Shown here one piece after another: positions 34,618 to 44,734 of a stretch of 64,000 nucleotides of DNA. This DNA comes from Albimonas donghaensis. Its GTDB lineage: Bacteria; Pseudomonadota; Alphaproteobacteria; Rhodobacterales; Rhodobacteraceae. The notes under the pieces are model-generated. The model had not been told where the DNA came from. It was given only the letters and a program-made list of their open reading frames with translations, and searched no databases. The position numbers and the translations under genes are program-made. Location: assembly GCF_900106695.1 (NCBI RefSeq), contig NZ_FNMZ01000001.1:1302001-1366000 (forward strand). Reading direction: 5' to 3'. The first letter of the stretch is position 1; the number at the start of each line of letters is the position of its first letter.

Positions 34618-35759
34618 CCCGCGCGCCCGACCCCCTCGCCGCCCGGGGCGCGCCCCCCGCCCCCACCCCCGCCCCCGCGCCCGCCCCCCCGCTGGCGATG
34701 CTGGCCGAGCTGACCCATCGCTGCCCGCTCGCCTGCCCCTATTGCTCCAACCCGCTGGAGCTGACGGCGCGGGCGGGCGAGCTTTCCACCCTCCAGTGGG
34801 CCCGGATCTTCGAGGAGGCGGCGGCGCTCGGCGTGTTGCAGCTGCATCTGTCGGGGGGCGAGCCGCTGGCGCGCCGGGACCTCGAAGAGCTGGTGCGCGC
34901 GGCGCGGGGCGCGGATCTCTACACCAACCTCATCACCTCGGGCATCGGGCTGACCGAACGGCGGCTGGACGCGCTGGAGGCCGCCGGGCTCGACCATGCG
35001 CAACTGTCCCTGCAGGGCGTGGATGCCGCCAGCGCCGACGAGATCGGCGGCTATCGCGGCGGCTATGTCCGGAAACGGCAGGCGGCGGCGTGGATCGTGC
35101 AGCGGGGCGTTCCGCTGACGCTCAACGCGGTGATGCACCGGCGCAATCTGGACCGGCTGGAAGAGACCATCGCCCTGGCCGAGACCATGGGCGCCCGGCG
35201 GCTGGAAGTCGCCACCGTGCAGTTCCACGGCTGGGCCGCGAAGAACCGCGGCGCGCTGATGCCGACGCGGGACCAGGCCAGGCGGGCGGGCGAAGTGGTG
35301 GCGGCGGCGCGCAGGCGGCTCGCGGGCCGGCTGGTGATCGACTATGTGCCGGCGGACCACCACGCGGACTATCCCAAGGCCTGCATGGGGGGCTGGGGCT
35401 CGACCGGGCTGAACGTGACGCCGGACGGGACCGTGCTGCCCTGCCACGCGGCGCAGAGCATCCCGGGGCTGGTCTTCGACAATGCGGCGCAGCGGCCGCT
35501 GGCCCGGATCTGGCGCGAGGGCGCGGCCTTCCGCGCCTATCGCGGCGATGACTGGATGCAGGAGCCCTGCCGGTCCTGCGACCGCAAGGGCCGGGATTTC
35601 GGCGGCTGCCGCTGCCAGGCGATGGCGCTGACCGGGGACCCGGCGGCGACGGACCCGGTCTGCGTGAAGTCCCCCCACCGCGCGGCCCTGGTCGCCGCGG
35701 CGGAGCGCGATGCGCACGACGCCGCCGCGACGCTGACCTGGCGGGCGGCGGCGAGCTAG
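34614..35759 (+). CDS. pqqE: PqqA peptide cyclase (radical SAM) PqqE
   Basis: 381 residues. The radical SAM cluster motif C37-P-L-A-C41-P-Y-C44 binds the 4Fe-4S cluster. A C-terminal SPASM domain has further cysteines (K-A-C-M-G-G-W-G, L-P-C-H-A-A, E-P-C-R-S-C-D, G-G-C-R-C). It forms the Glu-Tyr carbon bond in PqqA. An Ala/Pro linker of about 18 residues precedes the domain. It closes pqqABCDE; no pqqF protease gene is seen in the window. Confidence 0.95.
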   Translation: MTRAPDPLAARGAPPAPTPAPAPAPPLAMLAELTHRCPLACPYCSNPLELTARAGELSTLQWARIFEEAAALGVLQLHLSGGEPLARRDLEELVRAARGADLYTNLITSGIGLTERRLDALEAAGLDHAQLSLQGVDAASADEIGGYRGGYVRKRQAAAWIVQRGVPLTLNAVMHRRNLDRLEETIALAETMGARRLEVATVQFHGWAAKNRGALMPTRDQARRAGEVVAAARRRLAGRLVIDYVPADHHADYPKACMGGWGSTGLNVTPDGTVLPCHAAQSIPGLVFDNAAQRPLARIWREGAAFRAYRGDDWMQEPCRSCDRKGRDFGGCRCQAMALTGDPAATDPVCVKSPHRAALVAAAERDAHDAAATLTWRAAAS

Positions 35760-36005
35760 ACGGCCCCCCCTGCCCTCGATCCCGCCCCCCGCTCCGAAGC
35801 GCCGCGTCAAGCGCGCGCCGATGGCCCGGTCCCGCCCGCGGCGCGCGGCGACGGGGCCGCCTGCGGACCCGTTTCCTGATGGCGGGCGACGGCGAGGGTC
35901 GGAGACGGCGCCGCCGGGCGCCCGGCCGAAGCGCGCCGCGGGCGGGACCGGGACGCCGGGCGGAAGGGCCGTCGCGGCGCTCCCCTCCCCGCCGCCCGCG
36001 CGCCC

Positions 36006-38288
36006 CTAGCCGGGGGGGACGGCGGCGGCCAGCAGCAGGCTCAGCCGCTCCGGATCCACGGGCTTCTCCAGGTAGGACAGCCCCGCCGCCATGCAGGCCG
36101 CGCGCAGGGCCGGGGTGCGGTCCGCCGACATGATCGCCGCCGGCATCCGCCCGTAACGCGCCCGCAGCGCCGCGATGCAGTCGAGCCCGTTGCGGCCCTC
36201 GTCCAGGTGGTAGTCCACCAGGGCCACGTCCGGGGCCACGCCGACTTCCTCCAGCAGCGCCAGCGCCTCGCCCTCCGACGCCACGTCGAAGCAGGACACG
36301 TTCCAGCTCTCCAGCAGGGTCGTCAGGGCGTGGCGCAGTTCGCGGTCATTCTCCACCACCAGCGCGATCAACGCATCCAGCCCCCGCGTCGCCGGCGGCC
36401 GCGGCGCGACCCGGCCCCCCGTCCGCGTTCCGCCATCGGGGCCGCGGCCCTCACGGCCCTCACGGCCCTCGCGCGCCTCTCCCCGCACATCCGCCCGCGG
36501 CAGGGTCAGCAGGAACCCCGCCCCCCGCCCGGGCTCGGAGACCAGCTCCAGCCGGTGATCGAGCAGCGCGCAGGCCCGTTCCACGATGGCGAGGCCGAGC
36601 CCCACCCCCTCCGACATCCGCCCGGGCCGGTCCAGCCGCTGGAACTCCTTGAAGATCAGCTCGCGCTTGTCCGCCTCGATCCCCGGGCCGGTGTCCCAGA
36701 CCTCCAGCCGCAACCCGTCGCCCCGCCGCCGCGCCCCCACCAGCACCCGCCCCCGATCGGTGTAGCGGATGGCGTTGGCGATCAGGTTCTGCAGCACCCT
36801 CCGCAGATGCGACGGGTCGCTGTCCACATGCCCCCGGCAGTCCATCACCCGCAGTTCCAGCCCCCGCGCGCGGGCCATCGGCTCGAACTCCTCGCGCAGG
36901 GGCCGCAGGATGCGCGAGACCGGGAACACCGAGCGCTCCACCGCCGCCTGCCCGCTGTCGAGCCGCGAGATGTCGAGCAGCGAGGCCAGGATCCCCTCCA
37001 CGCTTTTCAGCGCGTTCGCCGCCCGCCCCGCCACCTGCCGCGGGCCGTCGTCCAGGTCCATCTCCCGCAGGGAGGCGAGGAACAGCTTGGCCGCCGACAG
37101 GGGTTGCAGCAGGTCATGCGAGGCCGCCGCCACGAAGCGCGACTTGGAGGCGTTGGCCCGCTCCGCCTCCGCCAGCGCGTCGGCGAGCGCGAGCGTGCGT
37201 TCCTCCACCCGCGCCTCCAGCGTCTCGTTGGCCCGGCGGATGGCGGCGACGGCCTCGCGCTCGGCGGTCACGTCGGTGAAGGAGATCACGAAGCCCGCAT
37301 CCGGCATCTCCTGCGCGAAGACGTCGAGCGTCGACAGCCCCCGGTGGCGCACCTCCAGCCGCAGCGGCGGCCGGGCGCGGCGCCGCGCCACCCAGTCGGT
37401 CAGCCGCCGCTCCGCCCCCGGCGCCCAGGCCAGATCGAGGGAGAACCGCTCGTAGAGCGTCTCGAAGGACCGCCCGATGCGCAGGGTATGGGCGGGCGGG
37501 CCCAGCAGCTCGCGCAGGCGGCGGTTCCAGCCCACCAGCAGGCCCTGCGCGTCGAAGATGCAGATGCCCTGGTTGATATGGTCGAGCGTCGCGCGGATCA
37601 GCCTCGCCTGATCGTCGAGCAGCCGTTCGCGTTCGGCCCGCTCCAGCCGGATCATGTCGGTGACGTCGGTCTGCAGGATGGCCGAGCCGCCGTCGGGCGT
37701 GCGGTATTCGTTCACCTGGATCCAGCGATCGCCCGCGAGCCGCACGTTGAACGACGACTGCGGCTCCCGGTGCCGGCGCAGGCGGGTTTCGGACCAGGCG
37801 GCGGGGGACTGGCCGGACGGCAGCGACAGATGCGGCGAGCGCGAGATCGCGTCCACATAGTCCGAAAAGCTCAGCCCCGGACGCAGGGCGCGGCGGATGT
37901 CCGGCATCCCCAGCCCGAAGCGGGCGTTGAACATGACCAGCCGGTCCTCCGCGTCGAACAGCGCGAAGCCCTCCTGCACCGCCTCGATGGCGTTGGAGAG
38001 GTCGGCGCGGGCCCGGTCGGTGGCGGCCCGCGCCAGCCCCAGCCGAGCGTTGGTGTCGTTCAGCAGGGCGAGCGTCTGCTCCAGCTCGGTGGTCCGCGCG
38101 CGGACCTCCTCCTCCAGCGTCAGGGCGCGCTGGAACTGGGCGTAGGCGGCGCCGTCGGGCGAGGCCGAAAGCTCCACCCGCCGCATCAGCGCGGCCGCGA
38201 TGCGGCGCAGCTTGGCGGCCTGCCGCTCCGGCGGCTCGGACGGGTCGGTGAGCCAGTCGGCGGCGGAGTCGTCCGTGGGGGCGGTCAT
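36006..38288 (-). CDS. Soluble PAS hybrid histidine kinase with receiver domain (NahK/ErcS'-like)
   Basis: 760 residues, no membrane segments. A coiled-coil N-terminus is followed by two PAS-like domains (about 95 to 210 and 230 to 345), a HisKA domain with His391 (A-A-A-S-H-D-L-L-Q-P-L-S), a HATPase domain (N-box N-L-I-A-N-A-I-R-Y, G1 D-T-G-P-G-I, G2 G-V-G-L-G-L-A-I), a Gly/Arg/Glu linker with repeated E-G-R, and a C-terminal receiver with Asp692 (A-L-V-D-Y-H-L) and Lys742. The architecture and its place 34 bases after a FIST gene match the Pseudomonas pair NosP-NahK (ErcS'), which lies in the ethanol-oxidation region. It probably phosphorylates the adjacent LuxR-type regulator. Confidence 0.87.
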   Translation of the reverse strand: MTAPTDDSAADWLTDPSEPPERQAAKLRRIAAALMRRVELSASPDGAAYAQFQRALTLEEEVRARTTELEQTLALLNDTNARLGLARAATDRARADLSNAIEAVQEGFALFDAEDRLVMFNARFGLGMPDIRRALRPGLSFSDYVDAISRSPHLSLPSGQSPAAWSETRLRRHREPQSSFNVRLAGDRWIQVNEYRTPDGGSAILQTDVTDMIRLERAERERLLDDQARLIRATLDHINQGICIFDAQGLLVGWNRRLRELLGPPAHTLRIGRSFETLYERFSLDLAWAPGAERRLTDWVARRRARPPLRLEVRHRGLSTLDVFAQEMPDAGFVISFTDVTAEREAVAAIRRANETLEARVEERTLALADALAEAERANASKSRFVAAASHDLLQPLSAAKLFLASLREMDLDDGPRQVAGRAANALKSVEGILASLLDISRLDSGQAAVERSVFPVSRILRPLREEFEPMARARGLELRVMDCRGHVDSDPSHLRRVLQNLIANAIRYTDRGRVLVGARRRGDGLRLEVWDTGPGIEADKRELIFKEFQRLDRPGRMSEGVGLGLAIVERACALLDHRLELVSEPGRGAGFLLTLPRADVRGEAREGREGREGRGPDGGTRTGGRVAPRPPATRGLDALIALVVENDRELRHALTTLLESWNVSCFDVASEGEALALLEEVGVAPDVALVDYHLDEGRNGLDCIAALRARYGRMPAAIMSADRTPALRAACMAAGLSYLEKPVDPERLSLLLAAAVPPG

Positions 38289-38322
38289 GGGGCGGTCATG
38301 TGGCGGGGATCATGGCGCGCGC

Positions 38323-39522
38323 TCAGGCCGGATCGCGCCGCGGCGGGATAGCGCCCTCGGGCCGGTAGATCGCCACCCCGGTCAGGGTCTGGTTCACATG
38401 CACGGAATTATACTGCTCCCCGAAGGTGTTGAACCCCACGACCCGCCCGGCCGACAGGATGTCGGAGATGGCCCGCGCGGTCTGGCTCCGCTCCGCCGCC
38501 ACCCGCCGCAGCACGCAATCGCAGGCGAGGATGCCGGCCGGCGCGCCCTCCGCCTCCAGCGCCTCCAGCGCCTCGCGCAGGTTGGCCTCGGCGTCCATCG
38601 GCTCGGCCAGCGTCAGCACCAGCCCCTCGTCGATGGCCGAGAAGAAGGCGAGGTCGCCATTGGGCTCCACCTTGCCGATGGCCCGCACATGGTGGCGCCC
38701 GCCGACCGAGACCATCACCGGATGCTCCGAGAAGATCAGCGGCGACAGCTGGTCGGGATCGAGCCCCAGGATGCGGGCGTATTCGCGGGCCGCGGGCTCG
38801 GCGTTGATCTCGCGCACCAGCCGGCGTTCGGGATCGGCGCCGGTGACCACCATCTTGCGGGCGGTGGGGCGCAGGTTGTCGAAGTTGAAGACCTTCACCC
38901 GATAGGCGGAGCGCACCAGCGCCAGCACCGCGGCGTCGGTGTGGAACCGCCCCTCATGCAGCACATAGGCCCGCCCGAAGATCAGCGCGTCCCCGGCCGA
39001 GCCGCCGAACAGCGGCATCGACCCCAGCGCCGCGCCCAGCGCCGCCACCAGCGGCTCCTCGCGCATCGACATGCCGTCGACCATCAGGAAGGCGAATTCG
39101 TCGGTCCAGCGCGGCGCCTCTCGGGCGAGCTCGGCGCGCAGCGACGCGGCGCTTTCCGTGGCCGCGGCCCGGCGGAACCCCGCGAGGTCGGAGACGAAGC
39201 AGATCCGCGCCGCGAAATGCGCCTCCGGCAGGCCCACGGCGACGATCTCGTTCTCCGCGTAGCCCTGGGCCGAAATCTCGCCGGCCGTGGTGCAGCCGAT
39301 GACATGCGCCCCCCCGAAGGCCCCGGAGGCCGCGCGGGCCACGGCGTCGAGATCGGCGGAGGAGGACACGAACAGGATCACGAGCGCCATCGGTTCCGCC
39401 GACAGCGCCTCGGATAGCGCGGAAAGGGCGACGGCCGCGTTCTCAGCCGGCGCATGGGCGGCGACGAAGCCGGATATGCGCGGATCGAGACCGGCCGCGC
39501 GCGGCGCGGGCCCGTCATCCAA
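38323..39522 (-). CDS. FIST-domain sensor protein (NosP-like)
   Basis: 399 residues if it starts at TTG 39522, preferred because AGGGAG lies about 10 bases upstream; an ATG at 39594 would lie inside the preceding gene and has no ribosome site. FIST N and FIST C domains are recognisable (V-I-G-C-T-T-A-G-E-I-S, then M-P-L-F-G-G-S-A-G-D, and C-terminal V-V-G-F-N-T-F-G-E-Q-Y). In Pseudomonas the FIST protein NosP is a haem-based nitric-oxide sensor that regulates its co-transcribed kinase NahK. The same gene pair here suggests a cytoplasmic gas- or ligand-sensing input; haem binding cannot be judged from sequence alone. Confidence 0.85.
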   Translation of the reverse strand: MDDGPAPRAAGLDPRISGFVAAHAPAENAAVALSALSEALSAEPMALVILFVSSSADLDAVARAASGAFGGAHVIGCTTAGEISAQGYAENEIVAVGLPEAHFAARICFVSDLAGFRRAAATESAASLRAELAREAPRWTDEFAFLMVDGMSMREEPLVAALGAALGSMPLFGGSAGDALIFGRAYVLHEGRFHTDAAVLALVRSAYRVKVFNFDNLRPTARKMVVTGADPERRLVREINAEPAAREYARILGLDPDQLSPLIFSEHPVMVSVGGRHHVRAIGKVEPNGDLAFFSAIDEGLVLTLAEPMDAEANLREALEALEAEGAPAGILACDCVLRRVAAERSQTARAISDILSAGRVVGFNTFGEQYNSVHVNQTLTGVAIYRPEGAIPPRRDPA

Positions 39523-39574
39523 GGGCGTTCTCTCCCTGCCGGGTCTCTGGCGGACCCCTGATCTGGGGAAAAGG

Positions 39575-40264
39575 CTAGGGGACGCCGGGCGCATCGCGCA
39601 AGATGTTTCGATAGCGGGCGTTCTGGGCGATCAGCACCGCCTGGGTGCGCGAATGCACGCCCAGCTTGCGCAGGATCGCGGTGATATGGGCCTTCACCGT
39701 GGTCTCGGCGATGTCGAGGTCATGGGCGATCTGCTTGTTCAGCTTGCCCTCGCAGACCGCGTCCAGGATGCGGGCCTGCTGGGGGGTCAGCAGCGCCAGC
39801 CGGTCGATGGCGGTCTCGGCCTCGCCCTCCGGGCCGTCGCCCTCCACCGCCACGAAGCCGTCGGGGCGGAACACGGCCCCCGCCCGGATCGCGGCGAAGG
39901 CGCGGGCGAAGGCGTCGCGCGGGGACTGCTTGGGCACGAAGCCCGCCGCCCCGGCGCGCAGGACGGAGGCGACGATCCGGTGCTCCTCCATCGAGGAGAT
40001 CACCACGATCGGCGTCGCGCCCGCCAGGCGTTTCAGCCGGATCAGCCCGTCGAGCCCGTTGACGTCCGGCAGGCTGAGGTCGAGCAGGATGATGTCGGGG
40101 GCCGCGCCCGCCTCCAGCGCCGCGGCGGCGGCGGCGAGCCGGTCGGCGGCGGCGATCTCGGCCACCCCCATCTCGCGCAGCATGAGGCTCAGCGCCTCGC
40201 AGAACAGCGGGTGGTCGTCGACGATCAGGGCGCGGGCGAAACCGGCGCCGGCGGGCTCGGACAT
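39575..40264 (-). CDS. LuxR-family response regulator (ErbR/AgmR-like)
   Basis: 229 residues from ATG 40264 (GGGAG about 10 bases upstream); longer in-frame starts add only Gly/Pro/Ala sequence. The receiver has Asp16, Asp17 and phospho-acceptor Asp62 (L-L-D-L-S-L-P-D) and Lys in V-P-K-Q. The C-terminal LuxR helix-turn-helix is L-T-P-Q-Q-A-R-I-L-D-A-V-C-E-G-K-L-N-K-Q-I-A-H-D-L-D-I-A-E-T-T-V-K. Regulators of this type (ErbR, AgmR, ExaE) switch on PQQ and quinoprotein genes in Pseudomonas. It lies directly after the alcohol dehydrogenase gene and before the FIST gene, so it is the best candidate to bind the shared GACCWARGTS motif. Confidence 0.87.
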   Translation of the reverse strand: MSEPAGAGFARALIVDDHPLFCEALSLMLREMGVAEIAAADRLAAAAAALEAGAAPDIILLDLSLPDVNGLDGLIRLKRLAGATPIVVISSMEEHRIVASVLRAGAAGFVPKQSPRDAFARAFAAIRAGAVFRPDGFVAVEGDGPEGEAETAIDRLALLTPQQARILDAVCEGKLNKQIAHDLDIAETTVKAHITAILRKLGVHSRTQAVLIAQNARYRNILRDAPGVP

Positions 40265-40589
40265 GTCGGCGGCTCCCTCGTGGCGCCCCGCGTCGGCGGG
40301 CCCATCGGCGGATCCATCGCCGGACTTGGCGGCGGGCGCGGGCGGGCGCCCGGTCGGCGTCCCGGCACGCGTCCCCGAACGCGCCCCCGCGGGCATGGAC
40401 CTGTCGCGCAGAACGATCATGACCTGGACCTCCCGTCCGGCGCGCCTCTCCGCCCCCTGTCGGAGGGCTGTGCGGGGGCGCGCCTGGTTGCGTCGTCGGC
40501 TTCGGATGCTAGCCGCTTCCCCGCGGGAAAGCGAGCCGGCGGCGGGCTCGGCGCGCGCCCCGGGCGAGGGGGCGCGCGCCGGATCGGCC
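40265..40589. other. Gap between alcohol dehydrogenase and response regulator
   Basis: 325 bases between same-strand genes. A 12-bp stem sits just after the dehydrogenase stop (40550-40580, listed separately). The remainder presumably holds the promoter of the regulatory triad; I could not place it, and I see no copy of the GACCWARGTS motif here. Confidence 0.5.
40550..40580 (-). terminator. Stem-loop after the alcohol dehydrogenase gene
   Basis: GGCGCGCGCCCC (40550-40561) pairs perfectly with GGGGCGCGCGCC (40569-40580) around a 7-base loop, nine bases after the dehydrogenase stop on the minus strand. There is no T-run, so it may end transcription poorly or mainly protect the 3-prime end of an abundant message. 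Confidence 0.55.
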
Positions 40590-42362
40590 TCAGTTGGCGG
40601 CGACCTGTTCGGGGATGCGGAACGTCCAGACCATGCCCCCCTGGTTGAGGTAGTTCACCGACTTGGCGACCTCCCCGCCCCAGAGCGGCACCGCCCCGCC
40701 CCAGCCCGAGACGACCGAGACCATCTGCGCGCCGTCCTGTTCCCAGGTCACCGGCTGCCCGACGATGCCGGAGCCGAGCTGGAAGGACCACAGCTCCTCC
40801 CCGGTCTCGTCGTCGAAGGCCTTGAAGTCGCCCTCGGGCGTGCCGGTGAACACCAGCCCGCCGGCGGTGGTCATCACCCCGCCCCAGAGCGGCGCGGGAT
40901 TCCTGAACTCCCACTTCACCTCGCCGGTCATCGGATCCATCGCCTTGAGACTGCCGATATGGCTCTCGTAAAGCGGCTTGATGGTGAAGCCCGCGCCCAG
41001 ATAGGCCGCGCCCTTCTTGTAGCTGATCGGCTCGTTCCAGATATCCATGCCCCATTCGTTGGAGGGCACGTAGAACAGCCCGGTCCGCTGGCTGTAGGCC
41101 ATCGGCATCCAGTTCTTGCCGCCCAGGAAGCCCGGCACCGCGAAGATGCTTTCGCCCTTCTTGCCATCCGCCGCGGCCGTGGGATCGCCGGGGCGGTTGT
41201 CCTCGTTGAAGATCGGGCGGCCGTCCTCCCCGATGCCCGAGGCCCAGGAGATCTCGTTCACGAAGGGATGGGCGGAGACGAAGGCCCCGTCCTCGCGGTT
41301 GAGCACGTAGAAGAACCCGTTGCGGTCGGCGGTGGCGAAACGCTTGTTCCCGTCGGCGTCGGTATAGGCCACCACCTCGTTCACGCCGTCATAGTCCCAG
41401 CCCTCGCGCGGGGTGGTCTGGTAGTGCCACTTGATCTCCCCGGTCGCGGGGTCGATGCCCAGCCGCGAGGCGGCGTAGAGGTTGTCGCCGGCATTGCCCT
41501 CGGTCGGCGCGCCGGCCGCGCGCAGATGGGAGTTCCACGGCGCCGGGTTGCCGGTGCCGAAGACCAGCGTGTCCGTCTCCATGTCATAGGAGCCGCCGAG
41601 CCAGGTCGCCCCGCCGCCGGTCTTCCACATGTCGCCGGGCCAGGTCGCGTTGAGCGTCCCGGTCATGGTGCTTTCCTCGCCGTTGAGCGTGCCCATGTGG
41701 CCCTCGATCACCGGGCGGGTCCACACCATCTCTCCGGTTTCGGCGTCGCGGGCCTGGACCTCTCCGACGATGCCGAATTCGCCGCCCGAATTGCCGGTGA
41801 TGATCAGCCCGTTCACGATAAGCGGGGCGGCGGTGTAGGAGTATCCCGCCTTGTAATCCGCGATCTTCTTGTTCCACACCACATCGCCGGTCTTGGCGTC
41901 CAGCGCCACCAGCCGCGCGTCCAGCGTGCCGAAATAGACCTTGTCGCCATAGAGCGCCGCGCCCCGGTTCACCACGTCGCAGCAGGGCAGGATGCCTTCG
42001 GGAAGGCGGGCGTCGTATTGCCAGATCTCCTTCCCGGTCTTCGCGTCGATGGCGTAGATCCGCGAATAGGAGCCGGTGACATACATCACTCCGTCCTTGA
42101 TCAGCGGCTGCGCCTCCTGCCCCCGCTGCTTCTCGCCGCCGAGGGAGAACGCCCAGGCCGGAACCATGCGGGCCACGTTCTCCTTGTTGATCTGGTCCAT
42201 GGGGCTGTAGCGCTGAAGATGCCGGCCCATGCCGTTGGTCACCACCTGGGTGACGTCGGCCTGGTCCCCGGCGAGGTCCATTTCGGTGACCTGCGCCAGC
42301 GCGACGGTCGGCGCGGCCAGCGCCATGGCGGACGCGGTCATGGACAAGAGCAGTCGTCGCAT
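40590..42362 (-). CDS. PQQ-dependent alcohol dehydrogenase, periplasmic
   Basis: 590 residues from ATG 42362 (GAGGGAGG upstream), with signal peptide [18 protein letters not shown]...A-L-A. An eight-bladed quinoprotein propeller with W-motifs (for example [11 protein letters not shown]). The vicinal disulfide Cys127-Cys128 (I-L-P-C-C-D-V-V) packs on PQQ. The putative catalytic base Asp304 is in [12 protein letters not shown]; the residue two after it is Ala306, not the extra Asp reported for lanthanide enzymes, so a calcium enzyme of the ExaA/PedE type is likely. No fused cytochrome domain is present; it should pass electrons to cytochrome c-550 (47516). Substrate is a primary alcohol, exact range unknown. 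Confidence 0.92.
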   Translation of the reverse strand: MRRLLLSMTASAMALAAPTVALAQVTEMDLAGDQADVTQVVTNGMGRHLQRYSPMDQINKENVARMVPAWAFSLGGEKQRGQEAQPLIKDGVMYVTGSYSRIYAIDAKTGKEIWQYDARLPEGILPCCDVVNRGAALYGDKVYFGTLDARLVALDAKTGDVVWNKKIADYKAGYSYTAAPLIVNGLIITGNSGGEFGIVGEVQARDAETGEMVWTRPVIEGHMGTLNGEESTMTGTLNATWPGDMWKTGGGATWLGGSYDMETDTLVFGTGNPAPWNSHLRAAGAPTEGNAGDNLYAASRLGIDPATGEIKWHYQTTPREGWDYDGVNEVVAYTDADGNKRFATADRNGFFYVLNREDGAFVSAHPFVNEISWASGIGEDGRPIFNEDNRPGDPTAAADGKKGESIFAVPGFLGGKNWMPMAYSQRTGLFYVPSNEWGMDIWNEPISYKKGAAYLGAGFTIKPLYESHIGSLKAMDPMTGEVKWEFRNPAPLWGGVMTTAGGLVFTGTPEGDFKAFDDETGEELWSFQLGSGIVGQPVTWEQDGAQMVSVVSGWGGAVPLWGGEVAKSVNYLNQGGMVWTFRIPEQVAAN

Positions 42363-42494
42363 GGTGTTCCCTCCCTCGGGATCTGGTTTGTCGGCCCGTT
42401 CTCCCGGGCTGGGCCGCCACGCGAATCCGAACCTCCCTGGTCCGGCCGCGGCCTCTGACCCGACTATCCCGCCTGCGGGGCTCACGCGGAATTG

Positions 42495-42504
42495 CACTTA
42501 GGTC
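42495..42504 (-). promoter_or_regulatory. PQQ-regulon motif site 5 (GACCTAAGTG), upstream of the alcohol dehydrogenase
   Basis: Read on the minus strand: GACCTAAGTG, preceded by G. It lies 133 bases before the dehydrogenase ATG, in the 243-base gap after the Sel1-like gene. It differs from the other four sites at the fifth and last positions, so it is the weakest member. Confidence 0.4.
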
Positions 42505-42605
42505 CTAGGCGTTCGCGCGAGGGGAGAAATTGCTGAGTTCGCAATGGCTTGCGACTCGCCGCGCGGAGGCGCGACCGGCGGCGGGAGGGCGCGGGCCGCG
42601 AGGTC

Positions 42606-43148
42606 TCAGAACAGGTTGGGCCGGTATTTCGCCTCGTCGGCGTCGGGCGTCACCGCGTCGGGGTCGTAGCCCGAGGCCCGCATCCGCTCCGCGATCTTCA
42701 GGCCCTGCGCGGCGGCCCGGTCGACCATGGCCCGTCCCGCCGCCTCGTCCCGCGCCACTCCGCGGCCGCGGATCAGGGCGAGCCCGTAGTTGAATTCCCC
42801 CACCGGGTCGCCGGTTTCGGCGGCGCGGCGGGACCATTCCGCGGCGGCCTCGGGGTTCTCCGGACCGCCGAGGCCGTTGTCCTCCATCTGGCTCATCCAG
42901 GTCATGGCGCCGGCATAGCCCGCCTCGGCGCAGGCCTCGAAGACCTCGCGCGCGCCGGCATGGTCGCCGGATTTCGTCAGCATGTAGCCCTGCGCGCAGA
43001 CCACCATGCCGACCTCGCCCTCCCGCGCCCTGGACAGCGCGGTCTCCAGGCTCATCTCGTTGGGGTTCAGCTCCCCGCCCGGCGCGTCCTCGGCCAGCGC
43101 CGGGAGCGGGAGCGGGAGGAGAAGGGCGAGGAAACCTGAACGGATCAT
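42606..43148 (-). CDS. Exported Sel1-like repeat protein of the PQQ cluster
   Basis: 180 residues with a short signal peptide (F-L-A-L-L-L-P-L-P-L-P-A-L-A). Two to three Sel1-like/TPR-type repeats follow (G-D-H-A-G-A-R-E-V-F-E-A-C-A-E-A-G-Y-A-G-A, then N-P-E-A-A-A-E-W-S-R-R-A-A-E-T-G-D, then V-A-R-D-E-A-A-G-R-A-M-V-D-R-A-A). Such repeats usually mediate protein contacts. It is 15 bases after the ABC permease gene, so it is co-transcribed with the Ped-type transporter. Function unknown; a periplasmic assembly factor is one possibility. Confidence 0.75.
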   Translation of the reverse strand: MIRSGFLALLLPLPLPALAEDAPGGELNPNEMSLETALSRAREGEVGMVVCAQGYMLTKSGDHAGAREVFEACAEAGYAGAMTWMSQMEDNGLGGPENPEAAAEWSRRAAETGDPVGEFNYGLALIRGRGVARDEAAGRAMVDRAAAQGLKIAERMRASGYDPDAVTPDADEAKYRPNLF

Positions 43149-43163
43149 CGGGACATTCCTTCG

Positions 43164-43993
43164 TCAGGCCTTGCGCTGCGCAAGCCCGCGGGCCGGGTCG
43201 TAGCCCCGGACCGCCAGCCCCGCGAACACCGCGAAGGCGAGCAGCGTCCAGCCCAGCGCGGCGGGCTCCAGCCGCGCATGGAGCGCGAAGCGGATCAGCT
43301 CCACGCCCTGGGTGAACGGGTTGACCGCGCAGATGTCGCGCAGAAGGGTCGAGCTCTCGGCCATTTTCCACAGCGGGTAGAGCGCGGTGGACAGGAAGAA
43401 CATCGGGAAGATCACGAAGTTCATCACGCCGGCGAAATTCTCCAGCTGGCGGATGAAGGACGACAGCGCCAGCCCCAGCGCCCCCAGCATCAGGCCGGAG
43501 ACGACCAGCGCCGGCAGCACGGCGACATAGCCCCCCCACGGCATGACGATGCCGAAGGCCGCGGCGATGGCGAGGAAGGCGTAGACCTGAAGAATGGAGA
43601 TCGCGCAGCCCGCCGCCAGCTTGCACATCAGCAGCCAGGGCCGCGGCAGGGGGGAGGTCAGCAGCAGCCGCATCGACCCCATCTCGCGGTCGTAGACCAG
43701 GCTCAGGCTGCTCTGCATCCCGTTGAACAGCTGGATCATGCCGCACAGGCCGGGGACGATGTAGACCTCGTAGGGGATATAGGTCTCGTAGGGCGGGATG
43801 ATCGACAGGCCCAGCGCCGAGCGGAAGCCGGCCGCGAACACCACCAGCCAGACCAGCGGGCGCACCAGCGCGGCGACGAAGCGTTCCCGCTGATGGACGA
43901 AGCGCAGCGCCTCCCGCGCCACGATGGCCCGCAGCGCGATCAGCCACGGCCCCGGACCGGGGGCGAGGGCGGCGGGGACGTCGGGAAGCGCGG

Positions 43994-43997
<4 letters not shown>
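43164..43997 (-). CDS. ABC-2 type permease of the PQQ-linked transporter (PedC-like)
   Basis: 277 residues with six hydrophobic segments of the ABC-2 exporter type (V-W-L-V-V-F-A-A-G-F, G-L-C-G-M-I-Q-L-F, L-V-V-S-G-L-M-L-G-A-L-G-L-A-L, V-I-F-P-M-F-F-L-S-T-A-L-Y-P-L). The Y-D-R-E-M-G-S-M-R-L-L-L-T-S-P-L segment is the coupling helix. Homologous permeases accompany PQQ alcohol dehydrogenases in Pseudomonas (Ped) clusters; the cargo is unknown. It overlaps the ATPase gene by four bases. Confidence 0.87.
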
Positions 43998-44730
<733 letters not shown>

Positions 44731-44734
<4 letters not shown>

